Part shown: piece after piece, positions 32,801 through 44,281 of the stretch | Layout: each line of letters starts with the position of its first letter | Position numbering within the stretch: the first letter of the stretch is position 1 | NCBI GenBank assembly: GCA_023052935.1 | Contig: CM041292.1 | Coordinates: forward strand, 100,976,426 to 101,040,425 | Direction of reading: 5' to 3' | Source of the DNA: Piezodorus guildinii | Taxonomy: Eukaryota; Arthropoda; Insecta; Hemiptera; Pentatomidae | DNA: 64,000 nt | Notes under the pieces: generated by a model | The model's database searches: none | What the model was told of the DNA's origin: nothing | The model's input: only the letters and a program-made list of their open reading frames with translations | Program-made: the position numbers and the translations under genes

Positions 32801-34310
32801 TACCTTTTAATTAGTTTTCAAATAACTCAAAAACTATACCTTTATTTAAAAACAAGAAGTACTCGTTTGTAAGATATTTAAATTACTAATTACATGAAAG
32901 CTAAATCGTCTTCATCTGACCAGTTTTAAGAAATATACTAAATTTATCAAATATATATAAAAGTTCGTATCAAACTTAGTATGGTTTTATACGATATAGG
33001 ACCCCATGGAAACATCTTCGATTCTTAAGGAATTTAAAAAAAAATGTTTCGTTATTAGAAAATATAATGAAATGATTACCAAAAAATAGTAAATAAGCGA
33101 AAGAAGAAAGTTTGTTTTTAAGTAAAAGCTTCATTAATTCATATTTACATTTCAAACTAGTCGATTATGTTTAATAGCTAATAGGTATTGAGTCATTATG
33201 GGCATGCCTTCTTCTACTGAAATACTACTGCAGAATTTACCGAATAAAATTAGAATCGGACTCTAAATAATAACTTTTTTCGTTGTACACACAAATAGTT
33301 AAAAGTTTATACGTGCTATACTTATTTTTTTAATCTAACCATAAACGCATAAATATAAACTTAAACTAATACAAAATGAAATACTCGCAAGAAACGTCGC
33401 GGGCTACAGCTAGTACTGTCATAAAGCACGTATAAAAAAAAAAAAAAAAGTTTATGTTGGAAAAAAAGTAAATTAAAATTTAGATGTCTATTTATCTACT
33501 ATGGTATCACATTCATAGTGAATTCACTGCATTTTTAAACTTTAAACTTTAAACTTATTAAAAAATGATTTTTGTCTCTGTAGCAATAATGTCATTTACA
33601 AATTAGAATATTCTGTATTATTGTTTCACTGTTAGGGCATAAATATGAGAACAATAAAATCTAGAAACGTAGCCTGAACACAATTATTTATTTATCAACT
33701 GAACCTCGGAAGCCATAGATAACATAAAATATCAAGGGGGCGGGGTGAGTCAAAAGTTCTACAATCATAATTAACATAAAGCATGTAAATGTACAGAAGT
33801 ATGCTTACAGTAACGAGTGATAGATAAAATGACAATAACAATAAAATGAATAATGCTTACATAATAAAAGAAAATAAATAATTTTAAGATATCGCTGAAT
33901 ATTATAAAGAAAATATGTAAAAGCAACTACAACTTTCTCTAAAGAGGAATAGAGTGTGTAGCATAAATTTTGCCCTAGTTTTTTTATTTTTAGTTAGAGT
34001 GAAATATGTCTACTAATGATGATGAGAAACTATTTGCATCTTTTAAATATTAAAAAAAAAAAGCTTCAAAAATTTATTTTCCCATGTATAATACTTCTAT
34101 TAACATAATAACAGAATGTATAGTTGGAAAGACCATTGCACTTCAAAAATTTTTTAAACTATATTTTCTAACAAAAATGCCTTTTAAGGTTTCTCGATTT
34201 TAAATAACGTAGACGAAATATTATGATTCGGGGAACATATATAGAGACAATTTTATCTCATTTCATAGGACAGTAATCAAAAGCAAGAGCATAATTTATA
34301 GTTCTGCTTC
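32801..34310. other. Unassigned AT-rich DNA
   Basis: No ORF over 60 codons and no repeat shared with the rest of the window. Contains a poly-A run near 33435. Confidence 0.45.
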
Positions 34311-35370
34311 TAGTCCGGTCAAATTACTCCAGAAAGAAAATAGAATAAAGCTACATAAACCCCCATCTAGCTGAAAATCAATAAGGTTGTTTAAAATATG
34401 ATCAAAAATAATATTTGAAAGTTCCCCATCTTTCCCCTGTATGGAAAAGTTTTTATTCAAGGTCATAGGTTAAAAAAATGAGTTTTCGCGATTTTCAGCA
34501 AAACAGTAAGTTTTATCACCAAAATACCTTTAAAAAATTGTAGATCATAATATTATCTTCAAATAATGTTTTAATACATTTTTTTTTCCTAGGAGCTACC
34601 TTTTTTGAGATATAACGATTCAAAAAGTTGTAATCTTCATAATATGCACATGTTTCCACGCCACCGATGAGATAGTATACTTAGCGCTTACAACTATAGA
34701 GATGTATTACGTGGTGTACTCCTGCATTCTATGACGATTACACATATCAAGCTAATAATGATGCTGATGTATTGATAATTGAAACAGCAATAGCAGCAAT
34801 TCAATTTGACAAATACAACTATTGTTTTTGTTGAATATGTAAACTTACTCGTATTACTCACTGCTCGATCAGTGATAGAAATAACTATTTTCTTCTTAAA
34901 ACCAGGAAAAGCTCAACTACTTTTTTTTTTTAACTTGAATTGCTTTATATTTTCAATTTCTGCTAATACCCATTATTTTGCAATAGTTTCAAATGAAACA
35001 GGATCACCACTGATCCGTGGAATAGGCCTACTGGGGAAACCACGTTAAAAAAAAACATGCGTACACTACCTCATCAATGGCGTGGAAACATGTGCATATT
35101 ATGACGATTACAACTTTTCGAATCGTTATATCTTAAAAACGGTAGCTCCTAGGAAAAAAAAGTATTAAAACATTATTTGTAGACAATATTATGACATAAA
35201 ATTTTACTTAAGGTGTATTTGTGATAAAACTTACTGAATAAAAACCTTTCCACACAGGGGAAAGATGGGGAGCTTTCAAATTTTATTTTTAATCATATAT
35301 TAAACAATATTATTTATATTCAGCTGGGTGGTAATCTATGTAGCTATAAATGTTTAACTTGACCGGACTG
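34311..35370. mobile_element. Long-TIR non-autonomous DNA transposon (~1.06 kb)
   Basis: The left arm (34311-34672, starting TAGTCCGGTCAA) is an imperfect reverse complement of the right arm (35071-35370, ending TTGACCGGACTG). Shared internal blocks include CCCCATCTTTCCCCTGT against its complement, AACGATTC...AAGTTGTAATC, and ATGCACATGTTTCCACGCCA. The arms are ~300 and ~360 bp; the left one has extra sequence around 34460-34500. The ~400-bp centre has an 80-codon ORF of no recognisable family. TIR-only architecture indicates a passenger of an unidentified transposase. Arm divergence implies some age. A target duplication was not established. Confidence 0.8.
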
Positions 35371-35575
35371 TCACTGTCCATTACACTGTCACTAGACTCG
35401 AGGGTTTTCAGATAATCACCGGGCATAACCTATTATGCAGAATGTGGAGAACCTAGTCTTACCTTATGAACACACCCAACTCTTTCGTACATATTTTCTA
35501 TTCGTAAACACCTAAATTACAAACTCTTTTCTCCGTATGTGAAAATAATTAGTATCGGAGAAAGGATTTTTAATT

Positions 35576-36145
35576 TTTCAGAGATAGAGAAAAATGTTTT
35601 AAGAGTTCTAGAATCAGTAAAGAGCGTTAAAAAAAAATTTAAAAAAAAAAAAAAAAAAGACAGAAAGAAAAAAAAATTAAATCTTGCCGATATATACGCT
35701 TGTAACACCGTTATAGTCGAAGATAGAGAAAAAGTTGATCTTTTTCATTAAAAAAAACCGCGAATAATCATAAAAAAAAAGAAAAAAATTGAAATTATAC
35801 TCATAAATACGCCAATAACTCAGTTATTCTTGAATATAGAGAAAAGTATGTAGAGAGTTTCAAATCAGTTAAGAACGCAATAAACAGAAAACAAAATAAT
35901 CTATATATTCAAGGCACAAATTGGGATGTAATTCGACCAAAATTCGGTTATTTTTAAACTTGTAAAAAAAATCGAAAGATTTTCGTGATCATGACATCTT
36001 GATGAACAAAGAGAAAAAAAAATGGTTGCTTATATGGTCAAGCAACAACTTATAAGATATGAGTGGTTCCCTGATACCTCGGTTATTATTGATAATAGAG
36101 AAAAATGTAAGGTGTTCTGGAATCAGGAAATTTTATTTGAATGAA
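35576..36145 (+). repeat. Degenerate dispersed ~60-bp repeats (four copies)
   Basis: A unit close to GTTATT.TTGAATATAGAGAAAA.TGT followed by GAGTT.TAGAATCAGTAA occurs near 35576-35632, 35705-35745 (partial), 35815-35880 and 36085-36140, at uneven spacing. A-rich runs separate the units. Confidence 0.55.
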
Positions 36146-37617
36146 TATCGAAAAAAAAGAATTGGAAATAGTAACGCAATCTAGTATAAATGCTTTTGGT
36201 TTATTATTTTCAATAAGGAACCTTTGTAATTGATTAAACAAATAAAAACATTATCTACCCTCAAAATTTGAGGGTTTATGTTTCAAGATACGTAGAATCC
36301 GAAAACGAATAAAAAAAACAACGTTTTTTCTAATTAATAAATATATAAAAACTTTTCAATCTTAGTGATATGTCATAGAGAAATAAATTTCCTACAAAAT
36401 GAAAAAAAGAATCATTGCTATTGGTTTAGAACTAGCAGAGGTATTGCGTTTTGAAATTAACAGTGGTGCTATACCATTTTCCTTTGGATTATTTATTGTT
36501 TTTCATTTTAGCTGATTGCCTATTAACAGCTATTTAAACAGTTATATCTAAATACAGTTATTTGGAAATAATAAACCATTGTGTAATAATTTTCAAGTTT
36601 TTATTTTATTTTTTTTTTTTTCGGAAGCCTGAATCGATGCTTGGCTAAATTGTGGTAAAGTTGGCTAATGTGTGGTACAGCAAACAAGAATAAATAGTAT
36701 TCACATATGAACTGTTAGCAATATATCAGGTTTTTCTACTGATAAAATCCAGCAATGCATATTTTTAGTGACTTTTTCTTATTAACTTACTCGTTAAATT
36801 CATTAAAAGCAATTTTTAAAATGAAATCTAAACATCCCCTTGTAAGAAAAATAAATAATTAAATTTGGGAATTGTATATGTCAGTGAGTATGAATTTTGT
36901 GCTAGCAGGAATACAGTCACGTAGTAGTATTGTAGGAAATGATTAGCGGCTAAAAAAGCAAACAGAACAAGGATGAATGAACCTACAACTACAATAGCTG
37001 AAGATTGGAAGTGGCTCTACTGAACAAGTTTCTGTCAAAATGAACAGTTTCTTCAAAACAACAACGAGACGTAAAAGTAGACATTGTTCCAAGAAAAACC
37101 TGGTTTAGAAAAATCAGATAGTAACAGGTGATAAACATTTCACCTCAGAAAAACCGAAGTGTTTTAATTTGTAATTATTTTTTTGTCAGACGTTCAAAAG
37201 TTATAAGTAACACATTAAAAATAAATAATAATGATAAAAGAAGTAAAGCTGATGAAGAAGAGATGGAAGAGGAAAAAAAATAAAACCGATGTGGTACTAA
37301 ATAAGTGAATCATGCTAAAAATTCATATTGGCGATATTTCCATTTAATATTGACAATCTGAGAGTACTATTTGTATACCTTCAAATTAATTTCAAAATGA
37401 AGCACAGCAATCAGAGTATAACAATCTTACAGCAATTAAGCAAATGGCAGTTCGATAATATCGTATCAGTAGTTTAACTGTTATTTAGCCAATTTTCGAT
37501 GATATAGTTGGAAATCTTGTCAACAATGTAAGACAATATCAATACTCCATACATATCAATACTCCACTACACTGTAATGTTGTCCCAAATTGACATAGGT
37601 TTGATGTGTACAAATAT
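36146..37617. other. Unassigned AT-rich DNA
   Basis: No ORF over 60 codons and no repeat in common with the other parts of the window was noticed. Confidence 0.4.
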
Positions 37618-37735
37618 CGTGCGCGCAACACAAGACTTTCACTTATTTTTGTAGTTAAAATGAATTTAAGAATTTTAAAAAACATTTAGAGTTGAAAATA
37701 AATTGTTAAAGAATTAATTACATTTAGTTTCAGTA
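37618..37735 (+). mobile_element. Family A repeat, left-end fragment (copy 6)
   Basis: GTGCGCGCAACACAAGACTT then TCACTT and the AATTGTTAAAGAATTAAT segment match the first ~115 bp of family A. The sequence then switches to the SINE-like unit at about 37735. Weak family A-like sequence after 38615 suggests the SINE units landed in this copy. Confidence 0.65.
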
Positions 37736-38040
37736 TAGGACGCTAGTCTGCTGTGCTCCGGGTCCTGGGTTCGGATCCCGGCTGTGGCAGAATATTATTT
37801 ATTCTGTTAATTGAGTCGGGAGGGGGGAGGGGGAAACCTTAGGGTATGGAGACCCTCCTGGGGCAGACCCAGCCTCTATAAAGTGGGTATCCAAATACTT
37901 TGAGAAAAACCTGGCGGCTGAGCGTGATTAAGGCCTAATCACCTCATTGCACTGCCGTTGGCCGAGAACCAGTACGAATCTCTATATGTACTGAGCCCAA
38001 GACCCTTCATGGGTTGTAGTGGTATAGGTTTTTTGTTTTT
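37735..38040 (+). mobile_element. tRNA-derived SINE-like unit 1
   Basis: The start GCTAGTCTGCTGTGCTCCGG followed by TCCTGGGTTCGGATCCCGG resembles the anticodon-to-T-arm half of a tRNA, including a pol III B box (GGTTCGGATCC). The tRNA 5' half with the A box is missing or unrecognisable. A body of ~240 bp follows with AGGGTATGGAGACCC, CTCTATAAAGTGGGTA, AACCTGGCGGCTGAGCGTGA and CAGTACGAATCTCT. All these recur in unit 2. No tRNA function is possible. Confidence 0.72.
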
Positions 38041-38044
38041 TTTT

Positions 38045-38610
38045 CATTAGAGGGTGGTTCTCCAGGTTCTGGGTTCGAACCCCGGCTGTGGCAGAATATT
38101 ATTTATTCTATCATCATTATCCTAAGTTTTCTTTTGGTTCAATATATCATTGGCCTCTCTACAAAAGAAGTCTTTGATATATTTTTTTTTTATTTATTTA
38201 ATTATTAGACATCACTACGTTTCAAGCATATGTAAACAATTAAAAGTTTTTTATGGCATTTTTACATTTTTTTTTTTTTTTATACATCTTATGTCAACAT
38301 TTTAATAAATGATAAAATAAATGAATAAAAAAAAATGTATCAAAGACTTCTTTTGTAGATCGGCCAAAGATATATCGCACAAATTAGTTAATCTGTTATT
38401 TCAGCCGGGGGAGTAGAGAAGGAGGGAGGACGACCCTAGGGTATGGAGACCCCTCTGGGCCAGAACCGGCCTCTTTAAAGTGGGTACCAGAAATTTAGGA
38501 AAAACCTGACGGCTGAGTGTGATCTCAGCCAAATCACCTCATTTGGCTTGCGGTTAGCCTAGAAACAGTACGAATCTCTTTATGTATTGAACCCAAGACC
38601 CCCAAAAAAT
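38045..38610 (+). mobile_element. tRNA-derived SINE-like unit 2, split by a MITE
   Basis: Head (38058-38110): CAGGTTCTGGGTTCGAACCC then CGGCTGTGGCAGAATATTATTTATTCT, as in unit 1, with a perfect B box GGTTCGAACCC. The body resumes at about 38400 with GCCGGGGGAG, AGGGTATGGAGACCC, CTTTAAAGTGGGTA, AACCTGACGGCTGAGTGTGA and CAGTACGAATCTCT. The ~280 bp between contains the foldback element at 38141-38376. The units are head-to-tail with unit 1. Confidence 0.7.
38141..38376. mobile_element. MITE-like foldback inside SINE unit 2
   Basis: The left terminus (TTGGCCTCTCTACAAAAGAA then GTCTTTGATA, from 38150) is nearly the reverse complement of the right terminus (TATCAAAGACTTCTTTTGTA then GATCGGCCAA, 38338-38367). 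Flanking ATATATC/GATATAT also pair. The interior is AT-rich and non-coding. The position relative to unit 1 shows that it interrupts unit 2. Confidence 0.75.
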
Positions 38611-38856
38611 ATTTTTGATCAGTTATTTCTTTTCTTATCATATTCTTTAAACTTATAAGATACTATATAAGACAATAACATACATAATATTAAAGCACAT
38701 TAATATATACATCCACGTAGCGAGATTAAAGCAATCTTATAAAGGTACGTAGTGCATGGTAAAAAGTGGTGTTGAAAACGCTGTGGTCGGTCACAACACG
38801 CTCCAATAGTATGAAATTTTAGTTTTATAAAACTTATCGCTTTCGAGCTAGACTTA

Positions 38857-38859
<3 letters not shown>

Positions 38860-38893
<34 letters not shown>
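38860..38893. repeat. (CA)n microsatellite
   Basis: About 17 CA units. A cysteine/valine ORF across it is an artefact. Confidence 0.95.
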
Positions 38894-38896
<3 letters not shown>

Positions 38897-39279
38897 GCAG
38901 GTGAACTGAATTGAAGAAAGGTTAGTTTTTTGTGTTCTTCAATTAATAGTTATTTTTATTGATATTATTAATAGTTTTTTTTCCTATATAGGTGTTATTA
39001 AAAAGAGATGTTAGAATTAGACTGAATTTATGATAATGAGTTCAAAGTTAGATATAGACATCATCACATAATCTTCAGAAAAGGTAAGGAATACGAACCA
39101 TACGTTTTAATTGTAGCTTTCACATAAATAGATTCCTGGAAGCTTGTTAGTTTTCGAAGAGAACACTGCTAACGTTTTTGCTAAAACAATAATAACCTAA
39201 AACGAAACCCAGATGTGATCGTTATAAAATCTAAACTCAATTTCCTAAAATATCGTTTTAGTTCATGACTCCGTAATTT

Positions 39280-40640
39280 TTGTACAAGCACACTTTCATG
39301 TTCATTAATACCTTACTTACGCCGGTTGAGGTTGCGAAGCCGATGATAAATTTGGATGAAGCTGAGACATCTTTAGGTACTACCTCGATGTTGGAGTTCT
39401 GCCAGAATGAGAGGACCAAGTCCAGGATTTACAGAAATACATTCAGTCGAGGCACAATGGACATGGAGAGACAAAGGAATAATATGCAAAATCGAGAACC
39501 AGCTGATGTCGCTAGAGTGCAAATTGAGAGCAAGAGATAATTCACAAAATACGGTGGATATCAGTACCCAAACAATGACACTAGCATCAATTATGAAACC
39601 TAATCGCAGAATCGGCAGAATTACCACCATTCAACGACTCACGAGTAGGGAATAACAAAACCTAATGAATTTTGGGAGGTTGTCCCAAGGAAACAGGCGA
39701 AGGCACCTGAAGGAGGGACAGCGGAGCAGCATCGGCAAACCATGATAGCCTTAACACTCTTCACAGAGCAACAGAAGCAAAATGTCACAAATCAGAAGAC
39801 AAGCCGCAATCGGAACCCACGTTTCAAACCACCGAAGCAGGGTGCCCTCATAATCAAGGTTAAGGAAGGCACCACATATGCAGGTACCATTTGATCCCTG
39901 TTTGAAAGATATGAGCTCAAATATTACGTGGATCCGCAAAAATGAGGATAGGAAACTTCTAATACAATTGAATCGGGAGAGGGTTATTCCTGAGGAGAAT
40001 GAAGGAAACCCAAAAAGGAGCCCCCAATGATTAGGGTCAGAGGCCGAAGTTAGGGCTTGGAGACAGGATTCGCTGATTAAAATAAGAGACATCAAAAGAA
40101 GAGATCGCTGAGGTTCTGTCTACCTTACTAGAGGGAGAGCATATAAAGCCAACCGCTATCGATTAGCTCAGCATACGTTGGAACAAATAATGCAGTTATT
40201 GCCTTGTCGGTTGTGCTGGCTAGGAGAGCAATCGTCAAAGAAAGAATGAGGGTTGGGTTGGTGAACACCCGGATCAAGAAAAAAGCCCGCCTTCCCCGCT
40301 GCTACCGGTGTTGGGACTTTAGGCATATCACCAGGCAATGCATAGACCGAACGAATTGTGGTTGCAGGTGCTGCGAAGAGGGTAATCTAGCTGCGGACTG
40401 TACAAAGAATCCTATTTGCGCACTAGGCTTTGGAGGAGGCTATAATGGTCATCCGTGCGGCGGTAGCAAATGACATGCCTTAGTTAATCGAACAATGGTG
40501 AAAAGTCGTCCCATTTGAGAATCCTCGAACTGAATCTTAATCAAATTCCTAGGAGAACTGGATGTCGGAACAACGTCTAGTAACGTCATCCAAAAGTTAA
40601 GAATGAGGCATGCCTAGAATAGGGTAAGACAGCTAACAAT
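39280..40640 (+). pseudogene. R1-type non-LTR element: gag (ORF1) remnant and start of ORF2
   Basis: Successive frames give a gag-like protein. KQGALIIKVKEGTTYAGTI (about 39836-39892) matches the conserved R1-clade gag block with LIIK..EG..YA. AYVGTNNAVIALSVVLARRAIVKERMRVGLVNTRIKKKARLPRCYRC...HITRQC (40168-40342) has the R-V-G-...-CYRC lead-in and a complete CX2CX4HX4C knuckle. A second knuckle is degraded (CCEEGNLAADC, with Asn where His is expected). NPICAL starts a third. After a stop at about 40471, LRILELNLNQIPRRTG (about 40518-40565) resembles the start of an R1 ORF2 endonuclease. Several stops and shifts lie upstream. No 28S rDNA flanks are seen, so this is not a site-specific R1 insertion in rDNA. 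Confidence 0.68.
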
Positions 40641-41548
40641 GAAGTGGCTCACAGCCACTCTACCTCTACGAAATAATACCTAACGATGGTCCCGTAGAGA
40701 ATGAGAAACAGGTGTAGGGAGGTAGTTTTCGTGTGTAGAAATCCCTCCTCTCCTCCTTCCTCCCCTCCCACCTAACACACACATACAAACACACACACAC
40801 AAAAAAAAATGTACGTTCTTACTGTTTTGGGATTAATTTAATGAATTAAGCTGAACAGACCTCTTCATTACAATTTTTGTTGTTAAAATTATTATATAGA
40901 CAAATTAAATTAAACACAAACGTGTTGAATAGTACAAAAAACATTTTCCTGTATATGTGTTTGATAAATACATATTAGTCACGAGGTGAATACCCTTGTT
41001 CTCATGTTGGAAATTAAAATCGTTAATACATCAAAAGAAAGAATCCTGCCTGCTGTGACATAATTGACCGAATGTAACTTGTTGCCAAAATGAATTACTA
41101 ACTCTTTTGAATGTTTCGCCCTGTGACGCCTATGAACGCCATTTGCCATCACGTAATTTTCTTAATCATCTTATTTACAGATTGCTAAATATTCACACAA
41201 CAATCCTTCCTAATTTATATTCGAATTCTTCTTTCAGTCTCCACTGACACACATACCTCTTTCTAATTATGGATTATCAGTAGCGAATAGTAAAGGTATT
41301 CCTATCGATAGATAAATATGTGGATGTATTTTATGCAAATAAAGATTTAATATTATATATATATATTGTTTCTTTCCTTTCTTCCTCTCTGTTATTGGGG
41401 CAGACCCAAAGAAGACTCTTAAAAGACGATGGCCGAGAGATCTTTTAAACTGAAAATTCAGGACGCTGATCAAGAGGAAAATAATACCTCACATTCGCTG
41501 AATGCGCAGTAACGCAGTTGCGAGTAAAAAACAATAATAATAATTATA

Positions 41549-41596
<48 letters not shown>

Positions 41597-42502
41597 TTTA
41601 TAAATTACACCTTTTACAAAAAAAAAAAAATAATAATATTTATCTCATTTCCGAAAATGTATTCCCAGGAAGAAAATACACATTTTTTTTTACTTTTATT
41701 GGCAAACTATATATTGTTTTCACTACTTCTAACAACGAGGAAGAGTAAATTATTTCATAGAAAAAAACAGTTGAGGTATCTTAAAGTGACTTTCTGGAAT
41801 TAGTTACAGAAAGCAATTACCTGAACTATCAATCGTAATATAAAGCAGTTAAAAAAATATATATTTTTTAACAGAATTTAGATAAATAAAAAAATGAATA
41901 AATGGTCAATTGAGAAGTTGAGTTCCAAAAGGTACTATATCTACTTTTGCCAGATTTACACGAAACGCAAAAATTAGCCATTTATTAATTACTGGACTAA
42001 TTTACTTGATTACTTTATTTTTATTTTCTAAAGTTGAATTTTTACTTAATCTCGTCATTTATCGCCCTAAAACACTATCCCTACCAACCTACTTGATCGG
42101 AGATATCAGCTGTAAAACTACAGGGGGCTTTTAGGACGAACCGCTCGTCCTAGAACAATCCCCTACTCCAAACATCCTACGGCGTCGGATCGTATGTTCG
42201 GAGATCCTCCTACAAAAGCCCGCTAACTATACAGCATCGTTTACTTATATCAATAACTGTCTAAAATTAGGTAGGGACTATGTTTATCCCGCTAGACTTA
42301 GGGTTCATTTGTTACATACCAAAGGCTAGAATGTATCCCTTGATGTAACAACCTTTCGATTTGTTGTAATCATAAGGTCAATATTAAACAAAAATACTAA
42401 TACATTTTTGATCGTATATTTAAATCAAAGGGATGGCTCACCGTTATGAGATTCATCAGTAAATATAAAATTTTATTGTATTTCTATAAATACATAAAAA
42501 GA
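40641..42502. other. Mostly unassigned; weak RT-like trace near 42180-42300
   Basis: Contains (CA)n-like sequence near 40780 and (TA)n at 41552-41589. At about 42200-42290 one frame reads ILLQKPANYTASFTYINNCLKLG. It weakly resembles the Jockey ORF2 segment ILRQLPQKAIIFLTYIYNCIL. The match is too short to call with confidence. Confidence 0.35.
41552..41589. repeat. (TA)n microsatellite
   Basis: About 38 bp of TA repeat. Confidence 0.95.
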
Positions 42503-44153
42503 CACAAGGAGTTAGGTGAAGTCATTTAAGGATTTTTCAAGGCAGGGATTAGATTTGATACTAGATTTGTAAGGAGTGATATAAACGGCATAACAAGAGA
42601 TTTGATTTCGGAGATGAACGATGTCATTAGACTCGTAAGATCTGTGACGTTTGATGGTGGAGGGATATGAGAAATTTGATGTTAAGGAGTTTTTTGAACA
42701 TGTAGGTAAACAGGTAAACTTTGAGGAATAGATTGTTGTACAATAGATTGAGATTGTTGAGAAAAACGTTGTTCCGACAGTGCCTCGACTTCATGACTCA
42801 GGTTCCCACCTCCAAGCAAGTGGGCAAATGACACGTTAGAATTTACAAGTTTAGATGGTTCTCTTCTGCGTCTGATTGGTATAGCTGTTTCATTCGGATC
42901 CTGAGGTTTTTGGTATCTGGTTCTGAGTTTCTTGTAGATTTCACATCCCTTGTAGTTAGCCGGGTGGTCCTTGAGGCACAGAGCACATACAGCGAGTGTT
43001 GATCTTGATCTTTTACATTCTTCTGATTTATTCTGTTCACCGCATTTCACACAGCGTGGTATGTGATGGCAATAACTTTTGGTATGACCATATGCCTGAC
43101 AGTTATGGCACTGAACTATTTATTTCTTTTTGTAAAGTTTTTCAACTTTTACACGGGTATAGTACAGTCTACTGAGGTCTTATGTTTTTTCGATTCCTGC
43201 TGATGGTTCCAAGTCCACGAAGAATAGAGGCAGTGGACTTTTATCTTTTAGAACGTTGGTGACTTGCCTCACATGGAATCCTAATTCTGTCAGTTCTTCT
43301 TTGATAGCTTCAACTGGTGTTAAGGAATGTAGGATTCTGATTACGACCCTTAATGCTCTCTCCTGGCGCAGCTGATAAGTATGAAAGTCTGCTTTGGTCT
43401 CAGTCAGATATTTTACAATCTTTCTTTAGGTTTCAGCAGCAGTCGGAGATATTTTAGTATCATTGGTTCTACTTATACAATAATAACTATTAGGATCAGT
43501 TACTTTGTTTAAATGCGCACACATTAGTTTAAAAGTTTTTATGTTTTTTAACAAATATTGGTGGAGGTAGTGGTTCCCTGGATATAGGAGAAGATTCCAT
43601 GGATTCTTTTTCATTTTGGAGGATCTGAAATGGATTCGGTGTAAAAAACGGGGATTCATCAGTATTCCTTGTGATGATGTGCTGGGCTGTGGTTCAGATC
43701 TTAATGGTGTAGCTGACGCGGTCGCTGGTGGAATCATTTTTTTATTTTGTTCACGGCTGGGTCTCTGTTTTGTGGGAGACGAGTTTGAACCTGCAGATCT
43801 AGATCTTTTACTTGCAGACTTTTAGGACATGACTTGATGAAAATATCTCATTGATTAAGAAAATAATAATAAATAAATAATGAGATAAGAATTAAAGATA
43901 AAAGAAAAGCAAGCCCGAACTTGCCGAGCTAGCGGCAATCAGCTGATCAGTGACTCTCCTTTCACTTTTTCGTGATTGTACAAAGTAAATTATAACTTTG
44001 CTTACCAAAATTTCTCCAATATTCACTGCCGTAGTATTCCTGAAGTCTAGTGATGTTCTCCAGACTGAATTCAAGCGAATTTCTACTGAAAAAAGCAAAA
44101 ATCTGAGAGACGATATAACGTATGACTGTTATCATCGAGCGCATCAGCTGATT
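42503..44153 (-). mobile_element. J1 Jockey family, copy 3 (3'-truncated)
   Basis: In minus-strand order this copy has the J1 5' region (from CAGCTGATGCGCTCGATGAT at 44153), a full-length but broken ORF1, the TAAATG junction, and only the first ~20 bp of ORF2. It then stops at ACACAAGGAGTTAGG (about 42503). There is no 3' UTR and no poly-A. Loss of the 3' end is the opposite of the usual 5' truncation, so a later deletion or other rearrangement removed ORF2. No target duplication was found. Confidence 0.88.
42526..43843 (-). pseudogene. J1 ORF1 pseudogene (copy 3)
   Basis: Aligns along the full length of the intact ORF1 at 14735-16051. Damage includes a nonsense codon in the third codon after the internal MSS start (TCA to TAA, about 43825), an in-frame TAA just before the first zinc knuckle (about 43122), and frameshifts in the N-terminal third (the open piece 43426-43737 changes frame after SQGI). 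The zinc-knuckle region and C-terminus stay readable from 43050 to 42682. The TAAATG stop/start junction is retained, as in copy 1. Confidence 0.88.
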
Positions 44154-44281
44154 CAATCTACTATTAATAAATCAATCTAGCTGAATTCATTTAAAGTAAG
44201 GATGCTGCAGATTCATTCGATATGTATAGGTATCAGGATATTACAGGTCTCTAAGATTTGGTAGGAATTCATTGCACAAAT
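44154..44281. other. Spacer between J1 copy 3 and the mariner relic
   Basis: No feature seen. Confidence 0.4.

Noticed and set aside
37735..37795. Possible tRNA gene
   Set aside because: Only the anticodon-to-T-arm half resembles tRNA. There is no acceptor stem, no A box and the motif recurs in a repeat unit, so a SINE head is more likely.
42180..42300. Trace of Jockey ORF2 (FTYINNCLKLG)
   Set aside because: Only about 25 codons of weak similarity; noted in the spacer entry but not called as a pseudogene.
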